35,050 nucleotides of DNA from Ilumatobacteraceae bacterium. GTDB lineage: Bacteria > Actinomycetota > Acidimicrobiia > Acidimicrobiales > Ilumatobacteraceae. Positions 17,478-25,876 of the stretch are shown here, one piece after another. Within the stretch, counting starts at the first letter, position 1, and every line of letters begins with the position of its first letter. The notes beneath the pieces were generated by a model. The model searched no databases. It worked only from the letters and a program-made list of their open reading frames with translations, and was not told the origin of the DNA. The stretch is from assembly GCA_030726975.1 (NCBI GenBank), contig JANRCO010000027.1, positions 1 through 35,050 of the forward strand. The letters are read 5' to 3'. A program made the position numbers and the translations under genes.

Positions 17478-19358
17478 ATGGGGTTATTGAAGCCTGTTGA
17501 CCTTGGCAATTGCCAAGCACCAAATGGCGTGATGTTCGGCCCTCACGTCACCAACCTTGGTACTGACGAACGAACTTTTAGCGATCAGCACATTGCCTAC
17601 TACGCGCGGCGCGCTCAAGGTGGTTGCGGTGTCATTGTGCTGGAAGGCATGAGCGTGCACCATAGCGACTGGCCATACGAGCGTGCTCCACTTGCATCAC
17701 AATGCGCAGAATCACTGAACAAAATTTCTCAAGAGTTGCATAAAGAAAAATGTTTAGTCATTGCATCTCTCGATCACTCCGGTGGGCAAGGTTCCTCTGC
17801 ATACAATCAGCAGCCCTTGTGGGCACCAAGCCGAGTACCTGAAGTCAACTCGCGGGAAGTACCGAAATGGATGGAACAAGCCGACATTGATGAAGTCATT
17901 GAGGGCTTCGTCAATGCTGCGCGTGTTGCTATTTCCTCTGGGTGCGATGGTGTCGAAATTAATGTTGGTCAGCACAGCTTGGTACGCCAATTTCTCTCTG
18001 GCCTCACGAATCATCGTGATGATGCATGGGGTCAAGACAAAACTTTGTTTGCGCGAACCATCATTGAAAAAATGCGCAGAGCAGTTGACGATGCCGTCAT
18101 TGGCCTGCGACTTTCATGCGATGAGCTTGCACCGTGGGCTGGTATTACACCCGACATGGCAGTAGAGCTTGCGCCTCAGCTCGCAGCGTGTGGGCTCGAT
18201 TATTTGGTAGTTGTTCGTGGCTCCATTTTCTCCGTTGAAAAAACTCGCCCCGATTTTCATGAACCAGAAGGGTTCAACACCGAAATCACTCAACGCATTC
18301 AGGCAGTGCTCAACATTCCTGTGTTCTTGCAAGGTTCTATTGTTCAACCACACATGGCGATGAGTGCTGAAGAACAAGGCGTGTGTGCAGGTGTTGAAAT
18401 GACCCGGGCACAAATTGCCGACCCCGACTTGGTCAACAAAATGCTGGCTGACGACGTAGCACAGATTCGGCCCTGCATTCGGTGCAACCAAACATGCCAA
18501 GTGCGTGATGCGCGCAACCCCATTGTTACTTGCGTCGTTGAACCCACATCTGGCCACGAGAGCACCGACCCCAATTGGTATACACAGGTTGCATCGAAGA
18601 AAGTTGCCGTCGTTGGTGCAGGGCCAGCGGGCCTGGAAGCTGCGTACACCGCGGCCCGACGGGGTCACTCGGTAGAGGTGTACGAACAAAAAAGCAATGC
18701 CGGCGGTATTGCGGCTTTCGCAGGCCCAGGTGGCGCATTTGTGCATTGGCTATACGAACAATGTTTGTCACTTGGCGTGCAGTTTCGTTTTAGTGCCCAC
18801 GTTGATGGCAGCACAGACCTTGGGGCCGACGTTGTTCTGCAATGCACAGGCTCGCGCCCGGGGGTCCCTACCTATACGTTGCCCGACCGCTCAGCCACAT
18901 TTGACGTTGTTGATGTGATGAATGGTTCTTGTGCCCTTCCTGAAAGTGGCGACATTCTTCTGCACGACCCTATTGGTGGCCCCATTGCTATTGCCCTTGC
19001 GCAATGGCTCGGCCCGCGCGCAATTCTCGTGACTCAAGACAACATTGCTGGAAACGAGTTATCGCGTTCTGGCGATTTAGCTCCTGCCAATGTTCGCTTG
19101 GCTCAGCAAGGAACACGTGTTGTGAAACGCGCGCTCGTGCGCTCGGTTGCAAGGTCGGGCGAAGGCGTCAGCGTTGAAGTGCAAGACCGCTATTCGGGCG
19201 AGACCACCACATATGACGCAGCAGCATTCATCGACTGTGGATTTCGCCTTCCCACCGAGCACATCGCACCGCAGTTTCATCTTGCTGGCGATGCAGTTGC
19301 CCCACGCACCGTCCTTGAGGCTGTCCTTGAAGCACGGCGTGCAGTGTTTATGCTGTAA
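17478..19358 (+). CDS. mycofactocin-system FadH/OYE-family oxidoreductase (type 1 position)
   Basis: OYE barrel N-terminus, [4Fe-4S] motif CIRCNQTCQVRDARNPIVTC (CX2CX3CX11C), VAVVGAGPAGLEAAYTAARRGHSVEVYE dinucleotide-binding motif. Confidence 0.9.
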   Translation: MGLLKPVDLGNCQAPNGVMFGPHVTNLGTDERTFSDQHIAYYARRAQGGCGVIVLEGMSVHHSDWPYERAPLASQCAESLNKISQELHKEKCLVIASLDHSGGQGSSAYNQQPLWAPSRVPEVNSREVPKWMEQADIDEVIEGFVNAARVAISSGCDGVEINVGQHSLVRQFLSGLTNHRDDAWGQDKTLFARTIIEKMRRAVDDAVIGLRLSCDELAPWAGITPDMAVELAPQLAACGLDYLVVVRGSIFSVEKTRPDFHEPEGFNTEITQRIQAVLNIPVFLQGSIVQPHMAMSAEEQGVCAGVEMTRAQIADPDLVNKMLADDVAQIRPCIRCNQTCQVRDARNPIVTCVVEPTSGHESTDPNWYTQVASKKVAVVGAGPAGLEAAYTAARRGHSVEVYEQKSNAGGIAAFAGPGGAFVHWLYEQCLSLGVQFRFSAHVDGSTDLGADVVLQCTGSRPGVPTYTLPDRSATFDVVDVMNGSCALPESGDILLHDPIGGPIAIALAQWLGPRAILVTQDNIAGNELSRSGDLAPANVRLAQQGTRVVKRALVRSVARSGEGVSVEVQDRYSGETTTYDAAAFIDCGFRLPTEHIAPQFHLAGDAVAPRTVLEAVLEARRAVFML

Positions 19359-19360
19359 CT

Positions 19361-19957
19361 GTGCACTACTTTCTCGTCGTTCTTCTTGCAACTGCCGGGT
19401 ACTTCATCGGCACATTTCCCAGCGCCATCATGGTGGCTAAAGCTAATGGCATCGACATCACCGCCATTGGTTCAGGTAATCCAGGGGCATCAAATGTTGC
19501 CCGCGCATTAGGAATAAGAAAAGGCGCATACGTTTATGGTCTCGATGCGGTGAAGGGTGTTCTCGCAACCGGACTCGGCTTGGCAATTTTTGGAAATGCT
19601 GCCGCGTATTGGTGTGCAGCTGCAGCAGTTGTAGGCCACGTCTACCCCATTACCCGTCGTTTTGCAGGCGGTAAAGGAGTGGCCACGGCATCGGGAGCCA
19701 TGCTTGTGGTGCTCCCGCTGATCAGCCTCGGCCTTCTCTTTTTATGGGCAGTGCTCAGTAAAACGACGAAAAAAGCTTCCATTTCCTCGCTCATCATCAC
19801 CGTGCTCTTGCCCGTGTGCATCGCGCTGGCGGGAGAACCCAGCTGGGAAGTGGGGGCAACTATCGGCATCGGGGTTTTGGTAGTCATTCGACATATTCCT
19901 AATCTTCGGCGTCTCCGTTCTGGTCTCGAGCCATCACTTCCCTCAAAACCCACCTAA
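19361..19957 (+). CDS. plsY: glycerol-3-phosphate acyltransferase PlsY family
   Basis: YFIGTFPSAIMVAK, GSGNPGASNVAR, GLDAVKG, GHVYPITRRFAGGKGVATASG motifs; GTG start. Confidence 0.92.
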   Translation: MHYFLVVLLATAGYFIGTFPSAIMVAKANGIDITAIGSGNPGASNVARALGIRKGAYVYGLDAVKGVLATGLGLAIFGNAAAYWCAAAAVVGHVYPITRRFAGGKGVATASGAMLVVLPLISLGLLFLWAVLSKTTKKASISSLIITVLLPVCIALAGEPSWEVGATIGIGVLVVIRHIPNLRRLRSGLEPSLPSKPT

Positions 19958-19968
19958 CCTCTGTCTTT

Positions 19969-21945
19969 GTGAGTTACAAGTACTTGTGGACCCCGCTCCA
20001 ACTGGGGCCTGTCACCACGCGTAATCGCATTGTCTTTAGTGCTCACCTCACGAACTACGCGCGCAACGGCAAACCCACAGAACAACACAGTGCTTACTAT
20101 GCAGCCCGTGCTGCTGGTGGAGCTGGGCTCATCATTACCGAAGAGCACTCAACGCATCCCACCGACTGGCCATACGAAAAACTCATCCACGGCTTCCACC
20201 GCGACGTCATACCTGGTTACCGCAACATCACATCGGCGGTGCACCAACACCGCACACCTATTTTTGCGCAAATCAACCACAACGGCGGGCAAGCCAGCAG
20301 CATGTACAGCCGTCTGCCTGTGTGGGCACCTAGTGCAGTTGCCGACCCACTCTTTCGCGAAGTACCTAAAGCAGTCACTCAAAGCGATATTGACGACATC
20401 ATTGCTGGCTACGTCACCGTTGCAGAGAACTGTGCTGAAGGTGGGTTCGATGGCATTGAACTGCAGTGCAGTCACTCTTCTATTGTTCGTGGATTTCTTT
20501 CACCAGCAACAAACAAACGCACCGACCAGTACGGTGGAACACTTTCAAACCGCGCGCGTTTGCTGCTCGATATTTCAACTGCAGTACGTAAAGCAATTGG
20601 CAACGACCTTGCTTTAGGCGTTCGTTTATGCGGAGACGAGTTCATTGAAGGTGGAACCACCATCGACGAGGCAGTGGAAATTGCCAAACTTGTAGAAGCA
20701 GCAGGCAATGTCGACTACATCAACACCTCAATTGGTGTTGCCACTGCAAGCTTGTTCATGATTGAAGCATCAATGCATATTCCACCCGGATACGCAACAT
20801 TTATTCCTTCAGCCATTCGCAAAGCAGTCGATCTTCCCGTCGTTGGAGTTGGTCGCTTTAAAGATCCGCAACAGGCAGAGCGTGCTTTAGCCGACGGACA
20901 CTGCGATCTTGTAGGAGTTGTGCGAGGGCAAATAGCCGACCCCGACTTTGCAGCCAAAGCACGTGCAGGAGCAACCGACGACATTCGCTTGTGTTTGAGC
21001 TGTAACCAAGAATGTGTAGGACGCATGGGCCTGAACCGTTGGCTCGGTTGCATTGAAAACCCACAAACTGGTCGCGAGGCCGAATGGAAAGCCACACAAC
21101 ACGTGAAACTTTCCCCCACCCCCACACAAGTGTTGGTGGTTGGCGCAGGACCCGCTGGTTTACAAGCAGCCATTGCTGCTGCACGCAATGGGCATCGTGT
21201 CACTGTTCTTGAAAAAGAAGAGTCGGCAGGTGGACAAGTTCGCCTTGCAGCAAGCGTGCCAAACAGAGCCGAGTTCGGCGATCTCATTCGCAATCAACTC
21301 ACCGAGTGCAAACGACTCGGGGTTACTATTGAATACGGTGTTTCCGCATGGCCGGGTTTAGTGCTCGAACGAAATGCGCAGCACGTTGTAGTTGCTACTG
21401 GTGCTGAGCCACAGCAACCATGGTGGGTTGCTGGTGAAGGCATCACCATTGGTGTGGCCGATGTACGACACGTGCTTGAAGGGTCTGCAGATCCATTTGG
21501 CACTGTGGTCATCATCGACGAAATTGGTTTCCACCACGCAACTTCAGTTGCAGAACTTCTTGCCGACCGTGGCTGCAACGTTGAAATTGTGACGCCTGGA
21601 ATGGTGGTAGGCCAAGATCTTGGCATCACCCTCGACATGGAGAACTGGCTCATTCGTGCCCACGCAAAAGGCATCGTGCAAAGCACCGACCTTGTTCCCA
21701 TGGGGCTTGCTGGCAACGAACTCACATTGCTCCACCACCCCACTGGCACGAACTACACGCGTACACCCGACTGGGTGGTGTTGGCAGTTCCTCCGCAGCC
21801 AGTGGAATGGCTCTACCACGATCTTTCTTCCAACACCGCACTACGCGATGCAGGAATCACTATTTCACGAGTGGGTGATGCCGTTGCACCTCGCCGCGCA
21901 CACGCTGCAGTCATCGATGGTGAACGCATAGGCTCATCATTCTGA
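19969..21945 (+). CDS. mycofactocin-system FadH/OYE-family oxidoreductase (type 2 position)
   Basis: OYE barrel, CLSCNQECVGRMGLNRWLGC (CX2CX3CX11C), VLVVGAGPAGLQAAIAAARNGHRVTVLEKEESAGGQ. Confidence 0.9.
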   Translation: MSYKYLWTPLQLGPVTTRNRIVFSAHLTNYARNGKPTEQHSAYYAARAAGGAGLIITEEHSTHPTDWPYEKLIHGFHRDVIPGYRNITSAVHQHRTPIFAQINHNGGQASSMYSRLPVWAPSAVADPLFREVPKAVTQSDIDDIIAGYVTVAENCAEGGFDGIELQCSHSSIVRGFLSPATNKRTDQYGGTLSNRARLLLDISTAVRKAIGNDLALGVRLCGDEFIEGGTTIDEAVEIAKLVEAAGNVDYINTSIGVATASLFMIEASMHIPPGYATFIPSAIRKAVDLPVVGVGRFKDPQQAERALADGHCDLVGVVRGQIADPDFAAKARAGATDDIRLCLSCNQECVGRMGLNRWLGCIENPQTGREAEWKATQHVKLSPTPTQVLVVGAGPAGLQAAIAAARNGHRVTVLEKEESAGGQVRLAASVPNRAEFGDLIRNQLTECKRLGVTIEYGVSAWPGLVLERNAQHVVVATGAEPQQPWWVAGEGITIGVADVRHVLEGSADPFGTVVIIDEIGFHHATSVAELLADRGCNVEIVTPGMVVGQDLGITLDMENWLIRAHAKGIVQSTDLVPMGLAGNELTLLHHPTGTNYTRTPDWVVLAVPPQPVEWLYHDLSSNTALRDAGITISRVGDAVAPRRAHAAVIDGERIGSSF

Positions 21946-22550
21946 TGATCGCTTTACTCGACACGATTTTTGAGTCACTCACCGATATCTCTACCTCGCA
22001 ATGGTTTTATCTCATTATTTTTTCTGTTGCACTTCTCGACTCGGTTGTGCCCATAGTTCCCAGTGAGTCAATGGTCATTGTTGGCGGGGTCGCAGCCGGA
22101 CTCGGAGATCTAGAAATACCTCTCGTCATTGTGGTTGCAGCAATCGGTGCATTCCTTGGCGACAACATGTCGTACATCATTGGGCGCAGGGCAAGTGGAT
22201 ACATCGATCGTCGCTATCGACGTACAGAGAAAGGTGCGAAACGGCTCGATTGGGCACGCAGCCAACTGGTAGATCGTGGCGGACCACTGCTCATTACCGC
22301 TCGATTTATTCCGGGGGGCCGCACCTTGCTCACGCTCACCTGTGGCGTAACTCATCAAAATCAACGCTGGTATGCCAAATGGGTCGGCATTGCCGCTGTT
22401 ATTTGGGCCTCATACGCAAGTTTGCTCGGCTTCATTGGTGGCAAAACATTTAAAGACAACCACGCCATGGCATTTGGAGTGGCCTTTGCGATGGCATTAG
22501 CCGCAACGGGCATGATTGAACTTGTGCGCCACTTTCGCAATCGGAAATAG
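21945..22550 (+). CDS. DedA/SNARE-associated family membrane protein
   Basis: VVPIVPSESMVIVGGVAAG, IGAFLGDNMSYIIGRRAS, ARFIPGGRTLLTLTCGV motifs with several TM segments. Confidence 0.9.
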   Translation: MIALLDTIFESLTDISTSQWFYLIIFSVALLDSVVPIVPSESMVIVGGVAAGLGDLEIPLVIVVAAIGAFLGDNMSYIIGRRASGYIDRRYRRTEKGAKRLDWARSQLVDRGGPLLITARFIPGGRTLLTLTCGVTHQNQRWYAKWVGIAAVIWASYASLLGFIGGKTFKDNHAMAFGVAFAMALAATGMIELVRHFRNRK

Positions 22551-22559
22551 ACTCACTCC

Positions 22560-23471
22560 ATGATCGCCGTTCTTGTTGTTCGTCACGGCGTGCTCCCAGC
22601 CGGAGCGTTAGAAGCAACAAGTGAAGCGCAGGGAAATGTTCTTGTTGTTGGCAGCAACTGCTCGGCAGCGCTTTCTGAGCTTTCGCCATATGCCACCCAT
22701 ATCACAATGTGCGAATGGGGAAACTTTGCACCTTCCGCATGGGCCAATGCCCTTACTGCTCACATTGGCCTTGAGCAACGCATTGTTCTCCCCGCGTCTC
22801 CTGACGGACGCGACTTTGCTGCGCACTTAGCTCAGAGCTTGCAACGTCCTCTCTATGCTGGCGCGTTACGCATAGGGGCAATCACCATTGAACTCGTGCG
22901 TTGGAGTGGTCAAGCAGTCGAAACACTTGTTGCCGCACCAGAGTTTGTTGCTACTTTGCAAGTAGGAGTGCGCAGCATTGAAGAAGCCCTTGGCGAAGTA
23001 GTCGTTACTTCATTGCAAGTTCCTGAAAGCTTCATGGGTAACGATGCTGAAGTCGTTGACGTACTTCCTCCCGATGCAGCAAGTATCGATCTATCAGAAG
23101 CTCCGCGCATTATTTGCGGAGGAGCGGGCATACAAAAATCAAGTACGTTTCACGCACTCTTCGATATTGCAGAGGAACTCAGTGCCTCTGTTGGTGCGAC
23201 GCGAGTAATTACCGACCGCAGCTGGGTAGAACACCAACGCCAAATTGGAACCACAGGTGTTGTGGTGAACCCGCAGTTGTACATAGCTCTTGGCGTGAGT
23301 GGTGCAGTGCAACACACCAGTGGCCTTGGCCAGCCCGAACACATTGTGAGCATCAACACCGACCCACATTGCCCCATGATGCAACTTGCCGACCTCGGCA
23401 TTGTGAGCGACGCCAATGAAGTGCTTCCAGCGTTGCTTGCCGCATTGCAAAAAAGGAAGAGCAATGCCTGA
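22560..23471 (+). CDS. electron transfer flavoprotein alpha subunit (mycofactocin-associated)
   Basis: C-terminal ETF-alpha FAD domain: GVSGAVQHTSGLGQPEHIVSINTDPHCPMMQLADLGIVSDANEVLPAL. Confidence 0.9.
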   Translation: MIAVLVVRHGVLPAGALEATSEAQGNVLVVGSNCSAALSELSPYATHITMCEWGNFAPSAWANALTAHIGLEQRIVLPASPDGRDFAAHLAQSLQRPLYAGALRIGAITIELVRWSGQAVETLVAAPEFVATLQVGVRSIEEALGEVVVTSLQVPESFMGNDAEVVDVLPPDAASIDLSEAPRIICGGAGIQKSSTFHALFDIAEELSASVGATRVITDRSWVEHQRQIGTTGVVVNPQLYIALGVSGAVQHTSGLGQPEHIVSINTDPHCPMMQLADLGIVSDANEVLPALLAALQKRKSNA

Positions 23472-24765
23472 TTTCGACGTCATTGTGGTGGGTGCGGGGC
23501 CTGCTGGCTCGTGTGCTGCTCTCACTATTGCGCGCACAGGCAAAAGTGTTGTGCTCATTGAGCGGGGGCCCTTCCCCGGATCAAAAAATATGTACGGCGG
23601 TGTGGTGTACCCGCGCATTCTCGATGCACTCATTCCCGAGTGGTGGAACGAGATGCCTGTTCAACGTTGGGTCACGCGGCGCAGCACCATGTTGCTCACC
23701 GATACACAGTCGTTGAGTATCGATTTCAGATCTGATGCATGGGGAGATGCGCCTTATAACGGAGCAACTGCATTTCGCCCCGACTTCGACAATTGGTTAG
23801 CAAATAAGGCCGTTGAAGCCGGCGCAACACTGGTGTGTAGCACCACCGTCACGGGGCTCATTACTGGTGCCAACGGACAAGTGATTGGCGTACATACCGA
23901 TCGCCCCGATGGCGACCTCACCGCATCGGTTGTTATTGCATGCGATGGAGTGAACAGCTTTCTGGCAAAAGAACGCGGTATGTACCCACATACCGATGCC
24001 GCATATTTCACACTTGGCGTGAAAGAAACAATCACACTGTCGAAAGACATCATCGATGAACGATTCGCAGTTCGCGGAAATCAAGGCGTTGATATTGAAA
24101 TTCTCGGCGGAACAAGCGGTGTTAATGGTGGGGGTTTCATCTACACCAACCTCAACTCCATTTCTGTTGGTGTCGTATTGAAGTTGCCCAAGTTGGCTGC
24201 CCAAAGTAAACGACCTGAAGAAATTATTGCTGGCTTAAAATCACACAGCGCCATTGCACCTCTCGTTGAAGGCGGAACAGTAAGTGAGTACTCCGCTCAC
24301 CTCATTCCTGAGGCAGGGTTGAAAATGATGCCCACACTTCTCGATGATGGCCTGCTCGTTGCCGGAGACGCCGCCGCAATGTGCTTGGCAGCGGGTATCT
24401 GGCTTGAAGGAGTGAACTTCGCCATGGCATCGGGAATGTATGCCGCTCAAGCAGCATGTGAGGCGATTGAAAAGGGAAACACGTCGGCCAAAGGTTTGTC
24501 GCTCTACAAAAAACTTCTTGAAGACACCTTTGTTCTGCGCGATCATCGCAAGCTACGCCGCGCACCACAACTCGTTTTGAGCGACCGCGTGCAACACATG
24601 TACCCAGCCCTCATTACCAGCATTGTTCAGGGCATGTTCCAGGTAAACAACCCGCTTCCCAAACCTGGGCTACGGAAAATTCTGAAAGACGAACGCCGTC
24701 GCTTGGGAATTCGTACCATCGACTTAGCAAAAGATGCATTCACGGGTTTCAGGAGTTTCGGATGA
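23464..24765 (+). CDS. FAD-dependent ETF:quinone oxidoreductase, FixC-like
   Basis: MPDFDVIVVGAGPAGSCAALTIARTGKSVVLIERGPFPGSKNMYGGVVYPR; LLVAGDAAAMCLAAGIWLEGVNFAMASG. Overlaps the etfA stop. Confidence 0.92.
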   Translation: MPDFDVIVVGAGPAGSCAALTIARTGKSVVLIERGPFPGSKNMYGGVVYPRILDALIPEWWNEMPVQRWVTRRSTMLLTDTQSLSIDFRSDAWGDAPYNGATAFRPDFDNWLANKAVEAGATLVCSTTVTGLITGANGQVIGVHTDRPDGDLTASVVIACDGVNSFLAKERGMYPHTDAAYFTLGVKETITLSKDIIDERFAVRGNQGVDIEILGGTSGVNGGGFIYTNLNSISVGVVLKLPKLAAQSKRPEEIIAGLKSHSAIAPLVEGGTVSEYSAHLIPEAGLKMMPTLLDDGLLVAGDAAAMCLAAGIWLEGVNFAMASGMYAAQAACEAIEKGNTSAKGLSLYKKLLEDTFVLRDHRKLRRAPQLVLSDRVQHMYPALITSIVQGMFQVNNPLPKPGLRKILKDERRRLGIRTIDLAKDAFTGFRSFG

Positions 24766-25058
24766 GTTTGCAGTGGCCCGACATTTCTTTTCAAGACCGC
24801 ATGGCAACTGCAGAGTTTCGCGTGCACGAACGCGCCCACATTGTGGTTAATAGTGATTCCTGCAATGGCTGCACTACTCGCGCATGTGTGGTTGCATGCC
24901 CCGCCAACCTCTTTGTGCCTACTGCCGATGGCGGCATCGTGTTTAACTACGAACAATGTTTTGAATGCGGCACTTGCTACATGGTGTGCAACGAAGAAGG
25001 CGCCATTAGTTGGACCTACCCCGAAGGTGGACACGGCATCGTGTTCCACAACACGTGA
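24762..25058 (+). CDS. FixX-like ferredoxin family protein
   Basis: Small protein with CNGCTTRACVVACPANLF and CFECGTCYMVCNEEGAISWTYP Fe-S motifs; overlaps the fixC stop. Confidence 0.92.
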   Translation: MSLQWPDISFQDRMATAEFRVHERAHIVVNSDSCNGCTTRACVVACPANLFVPTADGGIVFNYEQCFECGTCYMVCNEEGAISWTYPEGGHGIVFHNT

Positions 25059-25072
25059 GAGTTGCTCAAACT

Positions 25073-25876
25073 ATGACCCCCATCATTGGTGTTTGCGTGA
25101 AATGGATTGGAAGTCAACCCACTAGTGGACACGAAGCCGATGCACGGTTTGCTCAATTTTCTGCCAGCGATCAAGCTGCTCTGGAAGTTGCTCTACAACG
25201 TGCAGAGCAACTACAGGCACGGGTCCGCGTGGTGAGTGTTGCCCCTGCTGCAGCTCGCTCACATCTCGTTGCACTCTGTGCATCGGGAGCCCATGAACTC
25301 GTACACATTGCAGCCGAAGGACAAAGCAGCAGTGCACACATTGCTCATGAACTTGCTCAGCATCTTCGTGGCTGCACTTCTGTTTGGTGTGGTGACTATT
25401 CACTAGATCGCGGCTCTGGCAGCGTTCCTGCATTTCTTGCCAGCACCTTGGGCGCACAACAGGCACTGGGAATTGTTGGTATTTCAGCCAGCAACAACAG
25501 TTCACTCGACCTTCTTCGACGACTCGATGCTGGACGTCGAGAAATCGTGCGTGTGGTGGAACCATTTATTGTTTCTGTCGAAGGTTCAATGGCAACGCTG
25601 CGTCGAGCCAGCCTTGCCGCAACTCTGCGCCCTAGCGCCACGGTCGTGGAAGCCTCACTCACTTCTCCTAGTGCGCTCTCGCTCGGCGATTTCTCACCCT
25701 TTCGTCCGCGCCCACGTACGGTGAAAGCACCCGCTGGTGAAACTGCATTAGATCGCATCAAAGCTGCAACATCGGCAAATTCACCGCAAAAGCATTCTGA
25801 GATCGTGACACTTACTCCAGATGACGCTGCTCAGCACATCGTTGATCGCCTCACCGAGTGGGGATACCTCTCTTAA
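25073..25876 (+). CDS. electron transfer flavoprotein beta subunit (mycofactocin-associated)
   Basis: MTPIIGVCVKWIGSQPTSGHEADARFAQFSASDQAALEVAL..., TLGAQQALGIVGI, AATLRPSATVVEASL...PFRPRPRTVKAP. Divergent ETF-beta adjacent to fixCX; ATG 25073 preferred over the track start 25010. Confidence 0.82.
   Translation: MTPIIGVCVKWIGSQPTSGHEADARFAQFSASDQAALEVALQRAEQLQARVRVVSVAPAAARSHLVALCASGAHELVHIAAEGQSSSAHIAHELAQHLRGCTSVWCGDYSLDRGSGSVPAFLASTLGAQQALGIVGISASNNSSLDLLRRLDAGRREIVRVVEPFIVSVEGSMATLRRASLAATLRPSATVVEASLTSPSALSLGDFSPFRPRPRTVKAPAGETALDRIKAATSANSPQKHSEIVTLTPDDAAQHIVDRLTEWGYLS

Noticed and set aside
18114-18746. 210-aa minus-strand ORF
   Set aside because: Antisense to the first FadH/OYE gene; no recognisable domain; typical GC-frame shadow ORF.
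20715-21293. 192-aa minus-strand ORF
   Set aside because: Antisense to the second FadH/OYE gene with Ala/Pro/Ser-rich shadow composition.
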